Positions 32,783 to 39,585 of a DNA stretch of 41,936 nucleotides are shown one piece after another. The notes under the pieces are model-generated. The model searched no databases, was not told the DNA's origin, and saw only the letters and a program-made list of their open reading frames with translations. The stretch covers positions 1 through 41,936 of the forward strand of contig JAGCPG010000042.1 in NCBI GenBank assembly GCA_017645245.1. The letters are read 5' to 3'. Made by a program: the position numbers and the translations under genes. Origin of the DNA: Bacteroidales bacterium (GTDB taxonomy: Bacteria > Bacteroidota > Bacteroidia > Bacteroidales > F082). Numbering within the stretch: position 1 is the first letter of the stretch; each line of letters opens with the position of its first letter.

Positions 32783-33678
32783 AACGGTTTCCTTTCTGCA
32801 ATCCTGAGCTTGGCGCTGCGGGCGCGGCTGTTGACGGCGATTTCTTCCTCGGAAGGCACGATGGGCTTCCTATTTATTATAATATAAGGTGTCAAGGCGT
32901 TGCCGAAGAAGTCTTTCTCTTCCTTGCCTTCGGCATTGCCGGTCTTGGTGAAGTTCTTCACCAGCCGGTCTTCGAGCGAGTGGTACGACAGCACCACCAG
33001 TCTCCCGCCTGGCTTGAGCACGTCGGCGCATTGCGAGAGGAATTTCTGCAAAGCGTCCATCTCTTGGTTGACCTCGATGCGGAGCGCCTGGAAGATCTGT
33101 GCCAGCACCTTGTTCTCGCGTCCACGGGGGAGTCGCCCTTGCACGGCTTCCTTAAGCTGCAAGGTGGTCTCGATGGGCTGTAGGTCCCTGGCCATGATGA
33201 TGTCAGAGGCCACCAGATGGGCGTTTTGCACCTCGCCGTAAAGGCTCAGCACGTGAGTGAGGGCTGCGTGGTCGTAAGTGTTGACCACGGTGGCGGCGTC
33301 CACGGGGTTGGACTGGCTCATGCGCATGTCGAGGCGACCGTCGAAACGTGTGGAGAAGCCTTTCTCTGGAGTGTCGAACTGGTGTGACGAAACGCCGAGG
33401 TCGGCCAGGATGCCGTCGATGCGGCCTTGGTGGTACAGCTGGATGAAATTCTTGAAATAGCTGAAGTTCTGCGGGATGAAGGTGAAACGCTCGTCGTCGA
33501 TGACGTTCTTTGCGGCGTCCTCATCCTGATCGAAAGCATAGAGATGACCGGTGGTGAGCCGTTCCATGATGGCACGCGAATGTCCACCGCCACCGAAGGT
33601 GACGTCGGCATACACACCATCCGGACGGATGTTCAATCCTTCCATACACGCATCCAACAACACCGGCCTATGATACAT
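32779..33678 (-). CDS. rsmH: 16S rRNA (cytosine1402-N4)-methyltransferase
   Basis: A 299-residue SAM-dependent methyltransferase (MraW) that modifies C1402 of 16S rRNA. Motifs: YHRPVLLDACMEGL (2-15), SAM-binding VTFGGGGHSRAI (26-37), DGILADLGVSSHQFD, and the C-terminal RLVVLSYHSLEDRLVKNF segment. Length fits the family. It starts 24 bases after mraZ and overlaps ftsL by 4 bases. Confidence 0.96.
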   Translation of the reverse strand: MYHRPVLLDACMEGLNIRPDGVYADVTFGGGGHSRAIMERLTTGHLYAFDQDEDAAKNVIDDERFTFIPQNFSYFKNFIQLYHQGRIDGILADLGVSSHQFDTPEKGFSTRFDGRLDMRMSQSNPVDAATVVNTYDHAALTHVLSLYGEVQNAHLVASDIIMARDLQPIETTLQLKEAVQGRLPRGRENKVLAQIFQALRIEVNQEMDALQKFLSQCADVLKPGGRLVVLSYHSLEDRLVKNFTKTGNAEGKEEKDFFGNALTPYIIINRKPIVPSEEEIAVNSRARSAKLRIAERKPL

Positions 33679-33702
33679 AACTCTTAGCTCTTTAAAAATT
33701 CA

Positions 33703-34167
33703 TTAAATCCCGAAAGCCAATCCGGAAAAAAGTTCCTCCACGTCTTTGGCAAGCTCTTCGCTGTTGATGGCGTTGACGCGCTCGTCGTACTTCGTCTTGT
33801 CCCAAATCTCCATGTTGGTGAACATGGAATTGATGACGATGTCCTTGTTGAGGCCATGGCGTTCCACCAGTTCCTTGGGGATCTGGAGGCGTCCGCTGGC
33901 ATCGAGCTTAACGCGTTTCACGCCGTCGAGGTACTTGCGCATGACGTCGAGTTTACGACGGTCGAAGGTGTTCACCTGCATCAGGATCTCCTTGCGGCGG
34001 TTCCAGTCGCTGTTGGTGTACAGCTCCAGGTAGTCGCCATGCAGACCCGGGCGCAGGACAAAGTCCTCGTCGATCTGGTTGCCCAGCTGCTCCCTGAAAT
34101 CAGCGGGAAGCATCAGACGGCCCTTCGAGTCGAGCTTGCAAGTGAACGTTCCGGTGGGGGTACTCAT
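33703..34167 (-). CDS. mraZ: transcriptional regulator MraZ
   Basis: A 154-residue protein with two SpoVT/AbrB-like MraZ domains. DSKGRLMLPADFREQLG (about 14-30) and DASGRLQIPKELVERHG (about 88-104) are the paired D-x-x-G-R-x-x-x-P motifs. MraZ forms a ring, binds repeats upstream of its own operon and usually represses it. The frame is open to an ATG at 34191, but that ATG overlaps a promoter (34188-34196). The ATG at 34167 is preceded by a GGAAAAG purine stretch, so that start is used. First gene of the dcw operon. Confidence 0.93.
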   Translation of the reverse strand: MSTPTGTFTCKLDSKGRLMLPADFREQLGNQIDEDFVLRPGLHGDYLELYTNSDWNRRKEILMQVNTFDRRKLDVMRKYLDGVKRVKLDASGRLQIPKELVERHGLNKDIVINSMFTNMEIWDKTKYDERVNAINSEELAKDVEELFSGLAFGI

Positions 34168-34187
34168 CTTTTCCAAATTATTCCGAA

Positions 34188-34196
34188 GCAAAATTA
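34188..34196 (-). promoter_or_regulatory. promoter (-7 element) of the dcw operon
   Basis: TAATTTTGC on the minus strand, 20 bases before the chosen mraZ start. I saw no other strong TAnnTTTGC on this strand down to ftsZ, consistent with one long transcript. MraZ-box repeats (GTGGG direct repeats) are not obvious apart from one GTGGG on the minus strand at 34231-34227. Confidence 0.45.
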
Positions 34197-34259
34197 TATA
34201 AAAAACTCCATTTTATTCCATTTCTTCCCACTTTTTTACACTATTCTTTTTCAACATAG

Positions 34260-34281
34260 TTATCAACAACCCTGTTAATAA
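34260..34281. promoter_or_regulatory. inverted pair of DnaA-box-like 9-mers in the mraZ/glsA spacer
   Basis: TTATCAACA (34260-34268) and TGTTAATAA (34273-34281) are inverted around ACCC with 8 of 9 bases complementary. The first differs from the classic DnaA box TTATCCACA at one position. The 34197-34351 spacer is otherwise AT-rich, without genes. Binding by DnaA is only a suggestion. Confidence 0.3.
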
Positions 34282-34351
34282 TTGTTAATTAATGTTAATT
34301 TGCTGTAAATCAATAAAATAAGAATTAATCTTAAAAAAAGACATCTTTTTA

Positions 34352-34383
34352 TTGCTAGAGTTTAAAAGAAATTACTACTTTTG
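34352..34383 (+). promoter_or_regulatory. promoter of the glsA-glsB-engB operon
   Basis: TTG at 34352-34354 and TACTTTTG at 34376-34383, with 21 bases between, match the Bacteroidetes -33/-7 pattern. The -7 element ends 24 bases before the glsA ATG. Confidence 0.6.
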
Positions 34384-34407
34384 TAAGTTGCAATAAAAGA
34401 ATTCTCG

Positions 34408-35286
34408 ATGGAGGACAAATACGGCAATTTGATCGATTTCAAGAAGATACTTGAAGCCAAAGCACCCAAGCTGATGAAATGGATGCCCAATTGGCTGTTT
34501 CGCCGTATCCAAAAGCTGCTCCACGAGGAGGATATCAACACCATTTTGAGCAAATATGGCCATCTGCAAGGGGTGGAGTTCGTCCAGGCCGTGATCAAGG
34601 ATTTCAACTTGAATGTCGTGGTGGAAGGCGCGGAAAACCTGACTGCCTCGGAACGTATCCTGGTGGCATCAAATCATCCGCTCGGTGGACTCGACGGCAT
34701 CGCACTCATCGGAACGGTAGGCAGCCATTTTCCTGAGCCGGTGACCCCTGTCAACGATTTCCTCCTGTACATCAAGAATTTGCAACCGATCTTCATTCCG
34801 GTCAACAAGGTGGGCAAAGGCGTCGCCAACCGCGCCGAGAACCTCCGCCTCTTCAACGAGACCTTCGAGAGCGACCGTGCCATCTGTTATTTCCCCTTCG
34901 GGCTGTGCTCGCGCAAGGTGAAAGGCGGCAAGATCATGGACCTCGACTGGAAGAAGACCTTCATCACCAAATCGAAGGAATACAAACGGGATATCATCCC
35001 TACCCATATCGACGGACAAAACACTCGTTTCTTCTACAACCTCGCCCGTTGGCGCAAACGCCTCAATATCAAAGTCAACATTGAGATGGCTTTCCTCGCC
35101 GACGAATTCTTCAAACAACGCAACAAAACGCTTACCATCATCTTCGGCAAGCCGATTCCCTACCAGACCTTCGACAGCCGCCACAGCGATGCCGAGTGGG
35201 CTGAGATGTTGCGCTGCTTCTCCTACAACTTGGCCAACAATAAGGATCTTTCCTTTGACCCCGAACAACATTATGTGATTCCATGA
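34408..35286 (+). CDS. glsA: lysophospholipid-type O-acyltransferase, glycine-lipid GlsA-like
   Basis: A 292-residue PlsC-superfamily acyltransferase. The catalytic motif is SNHPLGGLDG (88-97): His90 and Asp96 are separated by five residues, not the usual four. The second motif is YFPFG (161-165). Its partner 18 bases downstream is an OlsB-like N-acyltransferase. Such a pair makes glycine (or ornithine) lipids, and in Bacteroides thetaiotaomicron the two proteins are named GlsA and GlsB. GlsA would add the second fatty acid to the 3-hydroxyl of the N-acyl-glycine. The start has its own promoter. The exact amino-acid headgroup cannot be read from sequence. Confidence 0.8.
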   Translation: MEDKYGNLIDFKKILEAKAPKLMKWMPNWLFRRIQKLLHEEDINTILSKYGHLQGVEFVQAVIKDFNLNVVVEGAENLTASERILVASNHPLGGLDGIALIGTVGSHFPEPVTPVNDFLLYIKNLQPIFIPVNKVGKGVANRAENLRLFNETFESDRAICYFPFGLCSRKVKGGKIMDLDWKKTFITKSKEYKRDIIPTHIDGQNTRFFYNLARWRKRLNIKVNIEMAFLADEFFKQRNKTLTIIFGKPIPYQTFDSRHSDAEWAEMLRCFSYNLANNKDLSFDPEQHYVIP

Positions 35287-35304
35287 TTTTGAAAAACCGC
35301 GATT

Positions 35305-36261
35305 ATGAAGAATGTCATAGCTCCCATACCTGTTGAGAAGTTGCTTGATGAACTGACGCAAGAGCGGTTCATCAGGAAGACCAACAATGGCTCCAACGAG
35401 ATCTATCTCGTCAATGCCTTCAACGCGCCTAATGTGATGCGGGAAATCGGCCGTCTGCGTGAGATCAGCTTCCGCGACTCGGGTGGTGGTACGGGCTTGG
35501 ATTGCGACATCGACAGCTTCGACCAATGCGAGGAGAACTATTTCGAACAGCTCATCGTGTGGAATCCCACTGATAAAGCCATCGTCGGGGGTTACCGCTT
35601 CCTGTTGTGCGACAAGCTCAAAGCCGATGCCGATGGCAGGATTGACACGCCCACGGGTGAGCTCTTCAGCTATTCCGAGAAATTCGTCAACGAGTATCTG
35701 CCCTACACCATTGAGTTGGGCCGCTCGTTCGTGCAACCCGACTACCAGCCTTCAAAGAGTCTGTCCAAGGGAATGTATTCACTCGACAACCTGTGGGACG
35801 GACTGGGATACCTCTGCACTGCCTATCCGCAGGCGAAGTACTTCTTCGGCAAGGTGACGATGTATCCGCAGCTCGAAAGGGAGTCGCGCGACATGATCCT
35901 GTATTTCATGAAACGCAATTTCCCGGATCCCGACAACTTGCTCAAGCCTTGGCCTGAACTCGCTTTGCCCATCCTGATGGACGAGAAGCGCCTGGAGGCT
36001 ATCTTCACCGGCGCCAACTATCAGGAGAATTACAAGATCCTGGTCAAAAACGTCCGTGAACGGGGAGCCGCGGTGCCGCCATTGGTCAACGCCTACATGA
36101 GCCTCTCGTCGACAATGCGCTCGTTCGGAACGGCCCTTAACCCGCCTTTCGGCAATGTGGAAGAGACAGGTATCTTGGTGACCATCAAGGACATCTATCC
36201 TGAGAAATACGAACGCCATACGGTATTTGATACCAATGAGAAACCCTTACATCTGAGCTAA
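35305..36261 (+). CDS. glsB: N-acyltransferase of the GNAT/OlsB type, glycine-lipid GlsB-like
   Basis: A 318-residue acyltransferase of the hemolysin-like GNAT group (PF13444 type). Diagnostic segments: REIGRLREISFRDSGGGTGLDCDIDSFD (about 47-74), LIVWNPTDKAIVGGYRF (about 83-99), and ELGRSFVQPDYQ with the acyl-CoA/ACP-binding turn. It would acylate the amino group of glycine with a 3-hydroxy fatty acid, the first step of glycine-lipid synthesis. It lies in an operon between glsA and engB (3-base gap to engB). Confidence 0.82.
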   Translation: MKNVIAPIPVEKLLDELTQERFIRKTNNGSNEIYLVNAFNAPNVMREIGRLREISFRDSGGGTGLDCDIDSFDQCEENYFEQLIVWNPTDKAIVGGYRFLLCDKLKADADGRIDTPTGELFSYSEKFVNEYLPYTIELGRSFVQPDYQPSKSLSKGMYSLDNLWDGLGYLCTAYPQAKYFFGKVTMYPQLERESRDMILYFMKRNFPDPDNLLKPWPELALPILMDEKRLEAIFTGANYQENYKILVKNVRERGAAVPPLVNAYMSLSSTMRSFGTALNPPFGNVEETGILVTIKDIYPEKYERHTVFDTNEKPLHLS

Positions 36262-36264
36262 CCC

Positions 36265-36888
36265 ATGATCATCAAAGACGCCCGTTTCATATCAAGCAAC
36301 AACAGGTTCGACAGGCTGCCGAAGGACAACCTGCCGGAATATGCCTTCATTGGCCGCTCCAATGTGGGTAAATCGTCTTTGATCAATGCGTTGGTGCAAC
36401 GTAAGGGCTTGGCCAAGACTTCCGCTACACCAGGCAAGACCATCGCCATCAACCATTTCGTGGTCAACAACCAGTGGTATCTCGTGGATCTGCCTGGGTA
36501 TGGCTATGCGAAGCGTTCCAAGAAGTCGCGCGAGGAATGGCGTGTCATGCTGGCCAACTACATCTCACGCCGGCGCAACCTGCTGTATACCTTCGTGCTC
36601 GTCGACTCTCGCATCGAGCCGCAAAACAGCGATATCGGCTTCATGGAATGGCTCGGCGAAAACCAAGTGCCGTTCTGCATCGTCTTTACCAAGGCTGACA
36701 AGCTGAGCAAGGTTGAACTGGATAGAAACGTGGAGGCTTACAAGAAGCGCCTGTTGGAAGATTGGGAGGAACTGCCGCCTGTTTTTGTCACCTCGTCAGA
36801 GACCAAAATGGGTCGCGACGAGATTCTGGATTTTATTGAACAACAAAATATTGAATTAGATAATTATTTAAAAACCAAAGGATTATAA
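36265..36888 (+). CDS. engB: ribosome biogenesis GTPase EngB (YsxC/YihA)
   Basis: A 207-residue TRAFAC GTPase needed for late assembly of the large ribosomal subunit. G1 GRSNVGKSS (30-38), G2 threonine in KTSATPGKT (51-59), G3 DLPGYG (75-80), G4 TKAD (142-145), G5 TSSE near 175. Length is typical. It is the third gene of the glsA operon, separated from glsB by three bases, which would couple lipid and ribosome biogenesis expression. Confidence 0.95.
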   Translation: MIIKDARFISSNNRFDRLPKDNLPEYAFIGRSNVGKSSLINALVQRKGLAKTSATPGKTIAINHFVVNNQWYLVDLPGYGYAKRSKKSREEWRVMLANYISRRRNLLYTFVLVDSRIEPQNSDIGFMEWLGENQVPFCIVFTKADKLSKVELDRNVEAYKKRLLEDWEELPPVFVTSSETKMGRDEILDFIEQQNIELDNYLKTKGL

Positions 36889-36904
36889 TACTTAATACAT
36901 AGCT

Positions 36905-37183
36905 ATGATTGGAATAGGTCTTTCATTTTTACTTGGTGGTCTTTTAGGATGGATTGCCGACCACATCTTGAACAGAGGAGAACAGATGGTGATGAATCCC
37001 ATGATTTGCATCATTTTCGGTATTCTTGGCGGCGTTGCCGGTAGCATTGTGATGTACACACTTGGCATTCGTGGCGGTTTGGACGATGTTAGGTCTCTTT
37101 TCGTACAGCTTGGCTCCGGTGCTGTTGGCTCTGTGCTTTTCCTGTTTTTGATCGCGTTGTTCGGAAGGGGAGAGGACTATTGA
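36905..37183 (+). CDS. small YeaQ/YmgE-family membrane protein
   Basis: A 92-residue protein with three hydrophobic segments (about 3-20, 31-52, 68-87) and the Gly-rich pattern GGLLGWIAD / GILGGVAGS typical of the transglycosylase-associated (YeaQ/YmgE) family. It is called stress-related in some species, but its biochemical role is unknown. It is the last gene of the glsA operon. Databases label this family GlsB/YeaQ, which is unrelated to the glycine-lipid GlsB above. It ends 8 bases before the convergent mutS2 stop; a 6-bp hairpin (37189-37203) lies at the junction. Confidence 0.85.
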   Translation: MIGIGLSFLLGGLLGWIADHILNRGEQMVMNPMICIIFGILGGVAGSIVMYTLGIRGGLDDVRSLFVQLGSGAVGSVLFLFLIALFGRGEDY

Positions 37184-37191
37184 TTTCCCAG

Positions 37192-39585
37192 CTATTTTAG
37201 CTGTATTCTGGTGATGCCACTTCCTCCAGTTTCGAGGGTGGCATCACTGAAGTGCTGTATTTCATGGTCGTGACTGAGATATTCTCGGATCAGTTTTCGT
37301 AATATGCCGTTTCCTTTGCCGTGAAGGATGCTTACTTCCTTGATGCTGAGCAGCTTGGCTTCATCAAGGTATTTGGCCACAATGTCTAATGCCTCTTCAG
37401 CACGTTTTCCTCTAACATCCAATGTCAAATCAAAATGTTCGGCTTTCTCGCTGAGTGTATCGGAGAGCCCCGACTGCCATTTGCGGATGGCTTTCCTGCC
37501 TTCGGCACGGCTTACCTTACGGAGCTTGTCGGGTGAGGTGCGCAACCGAACGGTGTCGAACAGGATGGTGGCGTCGGTGTCGCTGATGCTTATCAGCTCG
37601 CCCACGATCTCCATCTCGTCGATGCAAACGGTGTCGCCCACTTTTAGGTTGCCATCGTTTTCAGGCTTAGCCTTCTTTGGCTCGGCCACCTTCTTGGCGG
37701 TCTCCGCAATCTCATCCTTGGTCTTCTGCAGGTTCTGACGGATCTCCTTGGTGCGTTCCTTTTCGGCTTGCGCCTCCTTGATCTCCTTGATGGTGCGTTC
37801 AATCTGGCTGTTGGCCTTGGTGATGAGCTCCTGCGCCTCGTCGGCGGCTTCTCTCAGGTATTGCTTTTTCTTGCTTTCCAACTCGCTGAGCAGGTTCTTG
37901 TATTTGGTCACCACCTCGGTGAGCAGGGTGTCGGCCACTTGCAGCTCACGTTCCTTTTTCTTGATGGCTTTCTTGTCGACTTCCAGCTGTTGCAGCTGTT
38001 GTTCGAACTTCAGGTGTTGCTCGCCGGTGATGTGTGAGGCATCGTCCAGGATGCGTCTCGGGAAGCCGATCTTCCGAGCGATCTCGAAGGCGAAGGAGCT
38101 GCCTGGCTTGCCCGTCACCATGATGTACATGGGTTGCATGAACTTGGTGTCGAACAGCATGGCGCCGTTGATGATGCCCTCGTGGTTGTCGGCCAGCAAT
38201 TTCAGGTTGGCGTAGTGGGTGGTGACGATGCCGAAGGTCTTTTTCTTATTGAGTTCCAAGAGGATGGCTTCGGCGATGGCGCCACCCAGCTGGGGCTCGG
38301 TGCCGGTGCCGAATTCGTCGATGAGGAATAGGGAGTGCTCGTCGGCGTTTTCCAGTAGTACCTTCATGTTGAGCAGGTGCGAGCTGTAGGTAGAGAGGTC
38401 GTCGAGCAGCGACTGCTCGTCGCCGATGTCGATGAAGAGGCTTTCGAAAAGCCCACATTCCGAGTCGAGGTGCATGGGCACGCAGAGACCGCATTGCAGC
38501 ATGTACTGGATGAGGCCGATGGTCTTGAGGCACACCGATTTGCCGCCTGCGTTGGGACCTGAGATCACCAGAATGCGGCTGTCGGCGTCGAGCTGGAGGT
38601 CGAGCGGCACGATGGTCTTGCCTTGCGACTTCAGCTTCTTTTCCAACACGGGATGTCGTGCCTGGATCCAGCGGAAGCATGGCTTGTCCTTGATGACGGG
38701 CTTGATGCCGCCGATGCCTTGGCAGAGCAGCGCCTTGGCACGGATGAAGTCGAGCTGTCCGAGTAGATCCCAAGCCTTGAACAGCTCGGGTAGGGAAGGA
38801 CGGATCATGTCGGTGAAACGCATCAAGATGCGCTGTATCTCGCGGCGTTCGGCGTATTCCAGCTCCTTAATCTCGTTGGAGGTCTCCACGATCTCGGAAG
38901 GCTCGATATACACGGTTTGCCCCGTAGCCGATTCGTCGTGGATGAAGCCCTTCAAAGCCCGTTTGTCGCCTGCCTTCACGGGGATTACCATGCGGCCGTC
39001 GCGGATAGTGATCTCTGCTTTTTGGTCCACCCAGCCGGAGGTTTTGGCGTCGCTCATAATCTGTCGGATGCGCCGTTCGATGCCGCCTTGCTTACGATGG
39101 ATGTCGCGGCGTATTTCGGCCAGTTCAGGCGAGGCGTTGTCGGGCATCTCGCCCTTGTCGTCGACGAGACGGTTGGCCTCCTTGAATACAATATGGTCGA
39201 TCTCTATGCCGTCTGTCAAGGCGCAAAGCTCGGGGTAATCTTCCCGTGACTCCGACTGTCCGAATTTGAGGATGTAGCTCAAGGCGTTGAGCGAGGGTTT
39301 CATGGCGAACAGTCCTTCGAGGCTGATGCTGGTTCCCGGAATCTTGATGTGTTGGAACTCTTCGCGCAGGTCGTGGTAGTCACGGACGGGGAAGGGCACT
39401 CCATTTTGGAGTAGCTCCACGAATTCCATGGTTTGGTCGAGGCTGCGTTCGATGGCCTCTTTATTGTTACTGAAGTCCATGGCTTCAGCACGTTCCAGTC
39501 CCATGGCGCTAATGCAGTGCCCTTTCAAAGCCTCACGGATATGGTTGAAGCCGATTTTCTGTTCGAAGAGTTCCGGATAGATCAT
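37192..39585 (-). CDS. mutS2: MutS2 (Smr-domain MutS homologue)
   Basis: A 797-residue protein. MutS-type core and lever region (1-330); ATPase domain with Walker A GPNAGGKS (343-350) and Walker B LFLIDEFGTGTEP; a long coiled coil (about 520-640) rich in Lys/Glu; a KOW-like segment (about 645-690); and a C-terminal Smr domain (about 720-797) with LDVRGKRAEEAL and HGKGNGILR, the nuclease-like motifs. The mismatch-recognition domain is absent, as in all MutS2. Roles reported for the family include suppression of recombination and rescue of collided ribosomes. It overlaps the upstream surface-protein stop by 4 bases but has its own promoter. Confidence 0.95.
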   Translation of the reverse strand: MIYPELFEQKIGFNHIREALKGHCISAMGLERAEAMDFSNNKEAIERSLDQTMEFVELLQNGVPFPVRDYHDLREEFQHIKIPGTSISLEGLFAMKPSLNALSYILKFGQSESREDYPELCALTDGIEIDHIVFKEANRLVDDKGEMPDNASPELAEIRRDIHRKQGGIERRIRQIMSDAKTSGWVDQKAEITIRDGRMVIPVKAGDKRALKGFIHDESATGQTVYIEPSEIVETSNEIKELEYAERREIQRILMRFTDMIRPSLPELFKAWDLLGQLDFIRAKALLCQGIGGIKPVIKDKPCFRWIQARHPVLEKKLKSQGKTIVPLDLQLDADSRILVISGPNAGGKSVCLKTIGLIQYMLQCGLCVPMHLDSECGLFESLFIDIGDEQSLLDDLSTYSSHLLNMKVLLENADEHSLFLIDEFGTGTEPQLGGAIAEAILLELNKKKTFGIVTTHYANLKLLADNHEGIINGAMLFDTKFMQPMYIMVTGKPGSSFAFEIARKIGFPRRILDDASHITGEQHLKFEQQLQQLEVDKKAIKKKERELQVADTLLTEVVTKYKNLLSELESKKKQYLREAADEAQELITKANSQIERTIKEIKEAQAEKERTKEIRQNLQKTKDEIAETAKKVAEPKKAKPENDGNLKVGDTVCIDEMEIVGELISISDTDATILFDTVRLRTSPDKLRKVSRAEGRKAIRKWQSGLSDTLSEKAEHFDLTLDVRGKRAEEALDIVAKYLDEAKLLSIKEVSILHGKGNGILRKLIREYLSHDHEIQHFSDATLETGGSGITRIQLK

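Noticed and set aside
36905-37183. Reading the YeaQ-like protein as part of glycine-lipid synthesis because databases call the family GlsB
   Set aside because: The shared name is coincidental; the true N-acyltransferase is the gene at 35305-36261.
37189-37203. Terminator between the YeaQ-like gene and mutS2
   Set aside because: Only a 6-bp AT-rich stem with no clear T run in either direction; too weak to call as a feature.
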